Shown piece by piece: positions 11,557-22,309 of a stretch of DNA of 64,000 bases (the stretch's first letter is position 1; every line of letters begins with the position of its first letter). Below the pieces are notes generated by a model. The model was not told the DNA's origin and did no database searches. It worked only from the letters and a program-made list of their open reading frames with translations. The translations under genes were made by a program, and so were the position numbers. This DNA is from Furcasterigmium furcatum (lineage: Eukaryota; Ascomycota; Sordariomycetes; Glomerellales; Plectosphaerellaceae), in assembly GCA_001599815.1 (NCBI GenBank), contig BCIA01000001.1, positions 62,001 to 126,000 on the forward strand, given 5' to 3'.

Positions 11557-12259
11557 ATGGCCAAAGCTGGGTAAGTTATTACCTGGGGAATTGCGAGGCG
11601 CTGCGATCGATCGGACGAGGCAGGAGGAAAGAGGGCAGAATCGACTCCGACGACTACCCACGACGTCCCACGACCGTCCACGATCGATCGCAGGCCGAAT
11701 TCGAACGAACAACTCGCTGACGACACCACAGACGCGGTGCCCCCGGTGGCAAGCTCAAGATGACCCTGGGTCTCCCTGTGTACGAAACCACGCGCCCCGA
11801 CCCCCGAACCCCGGCCGAATACTAACATCACGCAGCGGCGCCGTCATGAACTGCGCGGACAACTCGGGCGCCCGTAACCTCTACATCATCTCCGTCAAGG
11901 GCATCGGTGCCCGCCTCAACAGGCTGCCCGCCGGCGGTGTCGGCGACATGGTCATGGCTACCGTCAAGAAGGGCAAGCCCGAGCTGAGGAAGAAGGTCCA
12001 CCCCGCCGTTATCGTCCGCCAGGCCAAGCCCTGGAAGCGCTTCGACGGTGTCTTCCTGTACTTCGAGGACAACGCTGGTGTTATTGTCAACCCCAAGGGC
12101 GAGATGAAGGGCTCCGCCATCACCGGACCCGTTGGCAAGGAGGCCGCCGACCTGTGGCCTGTGAGTGTTTTTTGCCCTCTGCCCCGCTTCGGTGTCTCTG
12201 CGACGGCTACTGACAACCCTCCCCAGCGTATTGCCAGCAACTCTGGCGTTGTGATGTAA
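11557..12259 (+). CDS. RPL23: 60S ribosomal protein uL14 (L23)
   Basis: Cytosolic large-subunit ribosomal protein uL14, 139 residues, from four exons: 11557-11570, 11732-11779, 11836-12160 and 12227-12259. The first exon is only 14 nt (MAKA plus two bases). Exon 2 encodes RGAPGGKLKMTLGLPV and exon 3 the highly conserved core (MNCADNSGARNLYI, KGKPELRKKV, GEMKGSAITGPVGKE); the last exon gives RIASNSGVVM. Length and sequence match the family (yeast L23 has 137). Introns are 161, 56 and 66 nt; the last has no stop and is a multiple of three. Junctions are fixed by the conserved protein sequence, so confidence is high. Confidence 0.97.
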
Positions 12260-12688
12260 AGAGCAGGCAGAGCGGAAGCACGAACCCAAGGATTGGTCAC
12301 CGATGCGATGGACGACGATTTACCGAAGCGACTCCCCGGCACACCGACGAATACACGGACGGCGGAGGAGGCACGGCGCGCGAGGCGTGGACCCGGCACG
12401 GGGCTGTTCTTTTTTTTCCTCGCTGGATGGGCAGGCTCTGCATTTTGGGCTGCGGCGTGCAAAAGGGAGATAAATTCATACCAGGCATTCGCATCAGGGC
12501 AGATGAATCCGATGATTTGAGCAAGGCAGCGATTTAAGAAGGGCAACCGTTGTGATTTGCACGGCCGACGCTGCGTGCCTGACTACTCGTACACTCCAGA
12601 TGACGCTGAGCTATGCTAACAATCCAACAATTTCTAACTACCAGGAACCGTCCTGGCCACACCTCGTTGTCCAAGTCCGCCCTGCTGT
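12260..12688. other. Intergenic between convergent genes
   Basis: Holds the 3' ends of the uL14 and AT-hook genes. Nothing else recognised. Confidence 0.5.
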
Positions 12689-15600
12689 CTAGTACCGCCC
12701 CTGCTGGCCGTTCAGGTTGATGAACGGGTGAAGCCGCTGCGGCGGCACGGGCGCGACAGGCTGTGGTGGCACCGGAGGAGCTGGTGCCGTTGCGGATGCC
12801 GCCGCCGCCGCCGCCGCTGCGGCCTTCTTCGCCGCGAGCGTCGCCTTGCGCTTGTTGACGGCGTTCTGCATGCTGCCGTTCAACCAGCGTTCTGAGGGAG
12901 TTAGCTCGGTCCATAACGTAGTAGTAACAAAGGAACTCACTCTTCATTGAGGCGGACATCTTCTCCGATTTCGTCATGGTAGAGTAGTCCTTCGCACTGT
13001 CGTCACCGCCTGCTTGGCTCGGTGCGGCCGATGAGGCTGTTGACGGCGGCGCCGAGGGAGGGATAGAGGGCACGGCCGATGGGCGGGCCGATGCCGCAAG
13101 AGAGATGACGTTTGTCGAGGACTCGCGACTTCCCTCGTCTCCCGCGGCGACTACCCAGCGGTCTCCGCCGAGGTGCTTGAAAGTGACCATGAAAGTCCCC
13201 TGCAAGGGCGTGAATGGGCGTGGGGCGTTGGCCAGGTTCGACAGGATCTGTTGCGACTGAGTCTGGGCCACCCGGACGGTCGTCTTAAGATTGATCCGAG
13301 GCCTCTTCCTCTGCGGCTGCACCGTGTCCTCGGGCTCGACGTCTTCCCTCTGGGTTCGCGTGCGCTTGTTCTGGCGGAACCCGTACATTGATCCAGCGTC
13401 TGACACGGTGGCGTTGGAAGAAGATGTCGTTGGCCGCGATTCTTCCTCTGTGTCGGCTCGGATATGACTGTTGTTGCGCTTGAGGAACGAGAGATCCGGC
13501 TTGCCGCGCCTCCTGGTGGCCCGAGCCCGCTTCGTCGAGGCCTCATCCGAGAGCGCTGCCTCCTCGTCGCCATTGCCCTCGTCGCCCTCGAGATCCGCCA
13601 AGGACACTGTCTGTGCCGACTTGGGCTGGCGGCCGCGGCGTCGCTTCGGCGGCGCCACCACCTCGGGAGCCGGGGTTTCTGCGTCGGTGTCTACCATGGC
13701 CTCTGACTTGCGGGCTCGCGGGCCCCTCTTTTTCGGCGCCGCCTCGTCGTTCTGCTGCGCTGACAGCGGCGGCCTGCCGCGTCTCTTCGGGGGCGGCTTC
13801 ACGGCTGCAGCGATGCTCGCGTCCGCTGGAGTCGCAGAGCGGTTGTCGTCCTGCATCAGTCCCTCGTACAACTTGGGCGGGTTGCGCGTCCTCTTGCCAA
13901 TGACCACAAGCCCGTCGCCACCCTCTCCCGCCTCGGCCGCCTTGGCCGTCTGCTGCGGCTGGCTGCGCAGCTGTCGTCCCGCCATGATGCCCTCACGCTG
14001 GGCGACGGGGTCCTGGTTGCCGACCTTGGATACGTGCGGGTCATACTCGAACCCGTACGCCGCGGCCATGACCCTGTCCTGCCACCGTTGCTGGTGCACA
14101 CCTTCCTCCTTCTCTTTAATGGGGGCGCGGTAGCCGCGGAGCTCAAAGTCCTTCTCGAGATACGACTCGAACCGCGCGAACTGGCCGAGGTCCGCCGTCT
14201 TCTTCTCATACTCAGCATCCTGCTGCGCGCGGCGCTTCGCGTTTTCGTAGTCGTCCACCTTGCGCCCGCAGTCGTGCCACTCATCCTGCCACGCCATGAG
14301 GGTGTCGTTCGCGTGCGCCAGGAGCGCCCACAGCTCGTCCGCCGGCATGTCCTTGTGATTCTGCAGGTACGCCTGGAAGTCGGCCGGGTCGCGTAGCTTG
14401 CGGAACCGGAATTGCTTCCGCCTGCGGGGGGCCGCGCCCTTGGACAGCGCGGCGATGCGGTCGCTCAGCACGGGCGTGTTGGAGCCTGTGATGCCAGGCG
14501 CCGGCGTGCCGCGACGCGGGGTCTGGGGGGTGGACGTTGCGGTCCGGGATCCTTCCTCGCCATTGGCCTCTTCCTCAAGGGTCTTTTCTGCCCGGAGGCC
14601 GTTTTCCTGAGGTTCTTCTTCCTCGGCTTCATCCTCGGCATCGTCGTCTTCGTCTTCAGCGGCGCCGGCCTGGGCGCTTGGCTCGGGGTGCAGCACAACC
14701 TCGCCTGGGAGGTATGGGGTCAGGTGAGACCAGGCGTAGGCCGGGGTAGCAGCCTCGGGCTCATCCTCTGGGGCGGTCTCTGGGGCCGTTTCTGGGGCCA
14801 TATCTGGAGCCGTTTCTGGAGCCTCCTCTGGGGCCTCCTCTGGGGCCTCCTCTGGAGCCTCCTCTGGAGCCTCCTGAGGTGCGTCGGAGACGGCGCTGAC
14901 TTGCGGGAGGATGTCCTCTTCTGGTGCCTGAGGGCTGACGAGGCGAGGAGCGTCAGACGGAGGGTCCGGCTGGGAAGAGGCGCCGGCCTGTGTCGAGGGC
15001 TTGGTTTCCGCGGGAGAGCTGGCAACGTCTGAGGTATCTTTCGCAATATATGCCCTCACCCAGTCTGAAATACCGGTGCGATAGGCCTCGGGTGGAGGGT
15101 AAACGGCGTTCCAGCCACCAGCTTTGCGGCCTATGAAAATCGGCCCAGGATCTGCGATTTCCGGGTTCTCGCTGGCCTGTGTCGAGTTGATAGGTGATGG
15201 CAGCGAGGACCGCTCCGCAAGTACTTCCCGCCCATCCAGGGGCGAAGCCTGGTGCTTGACCTGGGGCTGGGCCACGGGCGAGTCGTCGTGCTCGGAAGCG
15301 TCGTCCGAGGCGTGCAGGTCGCTGGAGTCGCCGACCACCTCGATCGTGTCCTTGACGACGTCGTCCGAGGGCGGCAGGTACATGGTGAAGCTCTGCTCGG
15401 TGGCCCGTCTCGCCGGCGTCTTACGCCGACCCGAGGGTCCCGTCTCGGCGACGCTGAATTCCCGCGATGCCCTGCGACGCGGTGTAACGTCGTCGCTGAA
15501 GGTCTCGCTCTTCTTGCGAGTTGCGGCCCGGGGCGCGGCCATGGCGATCTCGGGGACCTCGTCCTCGAAGTCCTGGGCGGCGTAGTCGATCTTGGGCCGC

Positions 15601-15929
15601 TTGCGAAGGTTGTGCGTGCCCTTCTTATTCGGCTCGTCCTCTTCGTCGGCGGCGCCGTCGAGGCCGAACATCCGCGTCCGCTTCCGCAGAGACATGCCCG
15701 CGGTCGTGGGAGATGAGGCCTGGCTCAAAGACTGCGACCCGGGGATGGACGTTTGACGGGCGCCTCGGCGGTTTTGCGGTGCAGTCTGCGGCGTCTGAGC
15801 GAAGGGCATGGTGGGTGAGATGGGCGACTGGCTGCTGCCAGCGAAAGGCGTGTCCAAAGCGTCGAATGTGTTTGATAAAGCAGGCTGCGTCCTACGGCGG
15901 GCCGGGCGATTGCCTCGCATGCGGTCCAT
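12689..15929 (-). CDS. AT-hook nuclear protein, function unknown
   Basis: A 1063-residue protein from exons 15929-12941 and 12891-12689 (49-nt intron, donor GTGAGT). Two AT-hook cores are visible: KRRGRPP near residue 715 and KRRRGRQP near residue 760, both minor-groove DNA-binding motifs. A well-ordered, probably conserved block lies at about residues 505-690 (FRFRKLRDPADFQAYLQN onward, rich in Trp and charged helices). The rest is low complexity: basic Ser/Thr/Pro N-terminus, acidic stretches, an Ala-Pro-Glu repeat and a poly-Ala C-terminal helix ending HPFINLNGQQGRY. Likely a chromatin-associated factor; I do not recognise the central domain and do not assign a complex. Confidence 0.8.
14763..14882 (-). 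repeat. 12-bp coding minisatellite (Ala-Pro-Glu-Xaa)10
   Basis: About ten tandem 12-bp units inside the AT-hook gene, encoding APQE, APEE (four times), APET, APDM, APET, APET and APED. The units with APEE are nearly identical at DNA level (GCCTCCTCTGGG or GCCTCCTCTGGA on the plus strand), so the copy number is likely to vary between strains. Confidence 0.85.
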
Positions 15930-16620
15930 GATGGGAGGCGGTTTGATCGTTCAGGAGGTGGTGTAATTTGAAATGAGAGTCGCCGTCTAAGCAGGCGTGT
16001 TCGTCGAACGTCGCATCGAAAGAAGCAGGAGTGAAGCAGAAGTGATAAAACGAAAAGCAGAAAGCGGGATAGAAGGATCGAGCGCTCTCAGGAAGCAGAC
16101 GATCGTCGCGGGCTGGTCGTGTTGATGGAGAGAGGCCCTGGGTGCCGGTCTGGGTGAAAATCAGGATGGGGCGATGAGATGAAAGAAGACGCTCGTGCTG
16201 AGAGGACCAGGCGGGGCATCTGTTGACGGGCAGTGCAAGTTATTGAAGAGAGGAGAATAGGGCGACCGAGAGAAAACAATGCCGGGTCGATTGCAGAACA
16301 GTATTGTGCGTGGTGTTGCTCTCGGGCTGCAATTTTCTGTAGGTGTCTTGATGCTATTACATTGCTGGGGCTGGTGAGCCGGGCGCTGAGGCGCCGGGGG
16401 TAGGTACGTACCGCGAATCCTCGCCAGCCAAGCCCGCCCCGCTTTCACTACTCCTTCAAGTCTGGTCTGGCGCCGGCAGCCAATCACAACGAGGGGATGT
16501 GGCAGCTTCGCTTAGGCCAATCACGGCTAGCCTCATACGTCGATTCACCCAAGCTCTATGCCGACGCTCGTGATATCACACTGCCATCCCTCCTCAACCA
16601 CACACACACGCACACACATC
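15930..16620. other. Divergent promoter, AT-hook gene / MTC1
   Basis: Intergenic DNA between two divergent genes. A CA-rich microsatellite at about 16600-16618 lies directly before the MTC1 start codon and would be in its 5' leader. No gene seen. Confidence 0.55.
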
Positions 16621-18093
16621 ATGGCGTCCAAGAAGACCAAGGCCGCCCCTGCGGGCGACGACATCGACGAGCTCTTCGACGTCATCGGCACCGATGCTCC
16701 CAAAAAGTCCTCCGAGAAGAAGCCCAAGGCAGGCAAGTCCGTGTCCACGGACCAGGACATCCTCGCCGAGCTGGAGAAGGACCTCGAGAAGCCCTCGCGC
16801 CCGCACACTCCTCGCGCAGCCCGACGCACCGCCACCCCGACCGCCGACGACAGGGCCGCTCCCCGCAAGTCCACCGACAGCGCCCGCTTCACCCCCAGCG
16901 CCACGAGCTCCGATCTGCCAGAGCCCGAGAAGACGGCCCCAGAGCAGGGCGGCGGTTGGTGGGGAGGCATCTTCTCGACCGCGTCCGCCGCGATGAAGCA
17001 GGCCGAGGCCGCTGTCAAGGAGATCCGCGAGAACGAGGAGGCGAAGAAGTGGGCGGAGCAGGTCCGCGGCAACGTCGGCGGCCTCAGGGCGCTCGGTGAG
17101 GAGCCTCATGATTCTACAGATGGGACTCGACTGTTCTAACATCTGCCAGGTGACAACCTTCGCCAGCAGGCCATGCCGACATTCACCAACATCCTCCACA
17201 CCCTCGCCCCCCCGATCAGCCAGCACGAGCGCCTCCTCATCCACATCACCCACGACATGGTCGGATACCCCTCCCTCGACCCCCTCATCTACGACGTCTT
17301 CTCCCGCGTCATGGCCCAGGTCGAGGGCGGCGACCTCATGGTCATCCAGCGCGGCCAGGAGAGCAGCAAGAAGCACGACGGCCCCGGCTGGCGCGACGGG
17401 CCCTGGTGGCGCCAGTCCGAGTCCGCACGCGACCTCGGCCTCGTCAAGGGCCTCACCGAGGGAACCAAGCTCTGCCGCGCTGGCGCCGAGGGCTACGCCG
17501 ACGAATTCTTCGCCGCCCACGGCGGCATCGGCGAAGCCAAGATTCGCGCCACAGAGTCCCTCTCCGAGACAAACCCCGTCCGTAGCTCCGACCTCTTCCT
17601 CGCCGTGCAGGCCGTCGGCGTCGACGCCGACAAGACCCTCTTCCGCCGCGGCGCCGCCGCAGAGAAGGACACCGAGTCCTCCGTCGTCGCTAGCCCCGAC
17701 GCCGCTGACGAGCTCGTCTGCTTCGCCGTTTTCGTTCTCGACCCGGTGCACGAGATAGAGTACGCCGCCGTCAGCCAGACCATCCCTTCGCAGTGGATCA
17801 AGTGGCTCGACGCCGCCAACCCGCTCACGCCCACCAGCGGCGACGACGATGCGTCCCCCGCCGCCGTGCCGGACGAGATACGCGATATCATTGACACCGG
17901 CGGCGTCGACCCTCGCGAGTGGGCAGCCGAGTGGATCGAGGAGGTCCTCAGCCTCGCCGTCGGCGTCGTCGCGCAGCGGTATGTGTCGCGGCGCATGGGC
18001 GTCGGCGAGGGCGGCCTCGGCAAGGGCAAGCGGCGTGTGGATGAGCTCGTGCAGGACAACGCGGGCGAGGCGGCCAGGGCGGGACTGATCTGA
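16621..18093 (+). CDS. Maintenance of telomere capping protein 1 (MTC1) family
   Basis: 472-residue homologue of yeast Mtc1, from exons 16621-17095 and 17150-18093 (54-nt intron, donor GTGAGG). The first 110 residues are charged and low complexity (DDIDELFDVIG near the N-terminus). After a Gly/Trp stretch (GGGWWGGIFSTAS) comes the conserved helical segment running into KWAEQVRGNVGGLRALG and DNLRQQAMPTFTNILHTLAPP, then the core with HITHDMVGYPSLDPLIYDVF. In yeast, loss of MTC1 shows genetic interaction with telomere capping and the protein associates with vesicle membranes; its molecular function is not settled. Length matches the yeast protein (478). Confidence 0.85.
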
Positions 18094-18758
18094 GAAGCTG
18101 AAGGGTGTTTGGTGCTTTCTTTGATGATGCCTCCTTGGGTGCACGGTGTTTTTGCTTAGTCATACTTAATGGGACCTGACTTGATCTGCTGTGCGGGCCA
18201 TCCGCAAACACCAATTTTTTTCTCTCCCCATCCATCATCGGCCAGCAGCAATCCTGCTGCTCGCTCCCAGGACAGCCCAAGCGGGCCCGAATTGAAGCGG
18301 CGGCACGCGTCAATATGCTCGACGAACGCCGCCAGCAGCCGAGCTCCCAGTCACTCGACGGCCCCCGGGCCACGTCCACGAGTCCCCGTCTCCGATGGGG
18401 GCCTTCTGATTACCTCGCGTTCTGCGTTGTACCCGAAGGAGGCTGCATGCTCCGCGGATCCCAGATCTGCCGCTGCGATACCAATGGACCATCATAGTCC
18501 GCGCCCGCCTCCTCGTTGGCATTGTCCGCGAGGCCCACGCGGGTGAGGCTCCAAGAGCTCCCACATTCCACGTCGCCGAAGCTTATTGCGCGGCTCGGCC
18601 AGTGCCGGTCGACGCCATTCGCCGGCTGCGTCTCGGGTCATGGCGTCAGCGATTATCGATCCGGTGCTTACTTCACGTAGATAGTCAATCGATATGTTAA
18701 GAACGTCTCCCCGTCCGACATTCCTCGTGCCAGCTTGAAGCCAGATGCAACCAAAGTC
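18094..18758. other. Intergenic; malic enzyme promoter
   Basis: No gene recognised. An in-frame ATG at 18735, 24 bases before the chosen malic enzyme start, could add eight residues to that protein. Confidence 0.45.
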
Positions 18759-20621
18759 ATGTCTCAGAAATCCAGGTTCTCCTCCGTCCCCCTCAGCACC
18801 GCGGGCCCGATTGACTGCGCCGTCACGGGCTCGGAGCTGCTCAACACGCCCGGTCTCAACAAGGGCACCGCGTTCCCGCCGGAGGAGCGCCGGCAATTCA
18901 ACCTCACTGGGCTGCTCCCGCTCGCGGGAGATACCCTCGAGCAGCAGGTCCAGCGGGCGTGGCAGCAGTACTGCACTCGGGACGATGATCTGGCCCGAAA
19001 CACATTTCTGACGTCCTTGAAGGACCAGAACGAGGTGCTCTACTACAAGGTGGGTGTGGTTGCCTCTCCCAGCATGAGCGACCTCGCTGACCGGCCAGCT
19101 CCTCCTCGACCACCTCCAGGAGGTCTTCAGCGTCGTCTACACGCCGACCGAGGGCGAGGCCATAGAACACTTCTCGAGATTATTTCGCCGGCCCAAGGGC
19201 TGCTTCCTCAATATCCGCGACATCGACCGCGTCGAGCTTGACCTCGCGCAGGGCGGCCGCCCAGAGGACATTGACTACATCGTGGTAACGGGTATGTCTG
19301 TTTGTCCGTCCGCTTCCTGAACATCGTTGACCGCCTAGACGGCGAGGAGATCCTGGGCATCGGCGACCAAGGCGTCGGAGGCATCCTCATATCGGTCGCC
19401 AAACTGGTTCTCTGCACTGTTTGCGCCGGCATCCACCCCAACCGCACGCTACCCGTGGTCCTCGACTGCGGCACCGACAACAAGCAGCACCTCGACGACG
19501 ACCTCTACCTCGGCCTTCGCGAGAAGCGGGTCCGCGGCGAGCGCTACGACGAGTTCGTTGAGACCTTCGTCAGGGCCGCCCGCCGCCTGTACCCTCGAGC
19601 GTACATCCACTTTGAGGATTTCGGCCTCGACAACGCCCGCCGCATCCTTGATCGTTACCGCCCCAGCATCCCCTGCTTCAATGACGACGTCCAGGGCACG
19701 GGATGCGTCACGCTCGCCGCTGTCATGGCCGGCCTGCACGTCAGCAAGCAGAGCCTCTCAGATCTCAGGATGGTCGTCTTCGGGGCGGGGTCAGCGGGCG
19801 TCGGTATCGCGGACCAGGTGCGTGACGCCATTGCCGCGCAGCACGGGATCAGCAAGGAAGATGCCGCCAAGCAGATCTGGCTCATCGATAAGCCGGGTCT
19901 GCTAACAACTGAGACCGCCGCATCCGCCGCTCAGAAGCCGTTCCTCAAGGACGGCGCTGGCTGGCGAGCAAAGGACACGTCTCTTCTGTCTGTGATCAAG
20001 GCCGTCCAGCCAAACGTCCTCATAGGCACGTCGACCGTGCCGCGGTCTTTCACGAAGGAGGTCGTTCAGGCAATGTCCGCCGGCGTCGAGCGCCCGATCA
20101 TCCTGCCCCTGTCGAACCCGACCCGCCTGCACGAGGCCGTGCCGGAGGACCTGCTGGCATGGACCGGCGGCAAGGCCCTTGTCGCTACGGGGTCGCCGTT
20201 CAAGCCTGTCAAGGGCCCCTGGGGACAGGGCGGCGCGGACATGGAGATCGAGATCGCTGAGTGCAACAATTCGGTCGTGTTCCCGGGCATTGGGCTCGGG
20301 TCGGTCCTCAGCCGCGCGCGCCTTGTCACGGACAAGATGCTTGTGGCTGCCGTCGAGGGCGTTGCTGGGCTGAGCCCGGCGCTCACAGACCCCACGGCGC
20401 CCCTGCTCCCCGGCGTGGATGTCGTCCGGGACGTGAGCGTCCGCGTGGCCCGCAATGTCATCAAGGCTGCCGTCGAGGAGGGCATGGCGACGGAGGAGAT
20501 CCCAGATGGAGACGACGCACTCGACGAATGGATCAGGGAGCAGATGTGGGAGCCACGGTACAGGCCGCTGCGGCTCGTCAAGTCGACGGAAGCCCCGAAG
20601 AACGCCAACGGGGCGCTGTAA
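18759..20621 (+). CDS. Malic enzyme (malate dehydrogenase, decarboxylating)
   Basis: 588-residue NAD(P)-dependent malic enzyme, converting malate to pyruvate and CO2 and linking the TCA cycle to pyruvate and reducing power. Exons 18759-19049, 19099-19291 and 19339-20621; introns of 49 and 47 nt. Family signatures in order: VVYTPTEGEAI, VVTDGEEILGIGDQG, the metal and malate site CFNDDVQGTG (near residue 275), the dinucleotide-binding turn FGAGSAGVGIAD (near 308) and PLSNPTRLHEAVPEDL. I see no clear mitochondrial presequence, so a cytosolic location is possible. Cofactor preference cannot be fixed by eye. Confidence 0.93.
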
Positions 20622-21081
20622 TCGATGCCAGCTGCCTGCGTCCCGTCTTCTTCGACACAGCTCGATATTTAGGAGCACCAGTTCACGGTGTGGCACAGGC
20701 CGATTGAGAATCGCTGTCATGCACGCAGATCGTTAAGAAATGCGCTTTTTGAAAGCTATCGGATCATCACTCTTGCAATGCTCGAGGCATCACGGTCAAT
20801 CCGTTTCGCCATCCGCTCCCATCTCCGTGTACCGCTGCGCATGCTCATACGACTCCAGCTCAGTATCGGAACTCGAGGTCCTCGCTGACCGGTACCCCAT
20901 TTCCATCTCCGGAGACACGAGACTTGGGACCCGAAAGTCAACCCATCACAGTACCAGACCGTGTTATTCGGACGAACTTGAGGAGAAATGTCCGTCAATC
21001 CTTTTGTTACAGATTTACAACCTAGAGAGCGAAACCCGTTTCCTTCCGAACGCCAGCCCCTGTCCTGTCCCGTCCTGTCGC
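20622..21081. other. Intergenic between convergent genes
   Basis: Contains the two 3' ends; nothing else recognised. Confidence 0.45.
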
Positions 21082-22309
21082 TTACCACTGGAGGTTGGCC
21101 AGCACATTGCGCTTCTTCATCGCTTTGACAGAGCGCCTGTCGTTCTGGTTGTTACCCTCGTCATCCTCGTCATCGTCGTTGTTATCGCCGTTTTGGCCCT
21201 GGTTGTTACCCTCCTGGTTGTTGCCCTGCTGGTTGTTGCCCTGCTGGTTGTTGTTGTCGTCGTCATCGTTGCCGTTTTGACCCTGGTTGTTGCCCTCTTG
21301 GTTGTTGTTGTTGTCGTCGTCGTCATCATCGTTGCCGTTTTGACCCTGATTGTTGCCCTCCTGGTTGTTGTTCTCCTGGTTGTTGCCGGCCGCGGGGGTC
21401 GCCGAGGGAGCCTCAGCGACAGAGCTGGTGGCTGCGGCCTCTCCGGGCGCGGCGGCACTGCTCTCAGCAGCATCCTTTCCTTTGCCCTTAGCCTTGCCTT
21501 CGGCATTCTTCCCCTTGCCCTCAGCATTCTTGCCCTTGCCCTTGCCCTGGCCCTCCTCGACGGCCGTGCCGTTGCCGGCGGCGCCCGTCGGTGCAGCCTC
21601 AACAGCCGAAGAGGTGGCTGCGGCCTCTCCGGGCGCGGCGGCACTGCTCTCAGCAGCATCCTTGCCTTTGCCCTTAGCCTTGCCCTCAGCGTTCTTCCCC
21701 TTGCCCTCGGCGTTCTTGCCCTTGCCCTTGCCCTGGCCCTCCTCTACGGCAGTGCCGTTGCCAGCGGCTCCCGTCGGCGCGGCGTCGATGACCGAGGACG
21801 TGGCGGAAGCCTCCTCTCCAGGGGCCACGGCGCTCGACTGTGCGGCGGCGCCCTTGCCCTTGCCCTTGCCGGCATTCTCCTTGCCTTTGCCCTTGCCCTC
21901 CCTCTGCTCCTGGCCGGCGTTGTTCTCAGCATTGCCCTGGCCGCCGCCAAGGATGCCGTCCAAGGCACCACCAGCATCTAGACCTGTCAGTCCTGGCCTC
22001 TGATGAAGTCTCGGGAAGCTTACCTTTGCCCTTGCCCTTGCCACCACCCAGAATGCCATCCAGGGCGCCGCCGGCGGCGTCTGAGTCCGTCAGCTACCTT
22101 CATCTCTCAGTCACCCGTAAGTACAACTCACCGTTGCCCTTGCCACCTCCGAGCAGCCCGCCAAGCCCGCCAGCGGCGCCACCTGCAGCGCCTCCGCCGA
22201 GAAGGTTGCCAATCTGGTCAAGCTGGCGTCGCTCGACTTGGGCACCGGCCAGGCCGTTGAAGGCGAGTGCGGCGACAACAGCCGCGCGGAAAGAAAGAGC
22301 GCAAACCAT
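21082..22309 (-). CDS. Secreted repeat-rich protein with Asn/Gln/Asp tail
   Basis: 376-residue predicted secreted protein from exons 22309-22132, 22080-22024 and 21977-21082. The start has a strong context (CACCATGG) and opens a signal peptide ending near FNGLAGA, followed by VERRQL, a possible Kex2-type site. Then come Gly-rich repeats (exon 2 and the start of exon 3 both encode a version of AGGALDGILGGGxG), Lys/Gly repeats inside two 62-residue tandem units, and a tail of NNQEGNNQGQNG and poly-Asp repeats. The protein ends SVKAMKKRNVLANLQW, again with a dibasic site. No enzyme domain, no Cys pairs. Possibly a cell-wall protein, adhesin-like filler or peptide precursor; function unknown. Confidence 0.8.
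21544..21915 (-). repeat. Two tandem 186-bp coding units
   Basis: Within exon 3 of the secreted repeat protein, a block of 62 codons beginning AAPTGAAGNGTAVEEGQ occurs twice in tandem with few differences. The same landmark on the plus strand recurs 186 bases apart (near 21558 and 21744). The limits given are approximate. Confidence 0.8.

Noticed and set aside
16594..18144. 516-residue open frame on the minus strand
   Set aside because: It is antisense to the MTC1 gene, low complexity (Ala/Gly/Val/Leu), and has no motif; a GC-driven shadow of the real gene.
20740..21981. 413-residue hydrophobic Val/Leu-rich frame on the plus strand
   Set aside because: The hydrophobic repeats are the complement of the Asn/Gln/Asp and Lys/Gly repeats of the secreted protein on the other strand, not a membrane protein.
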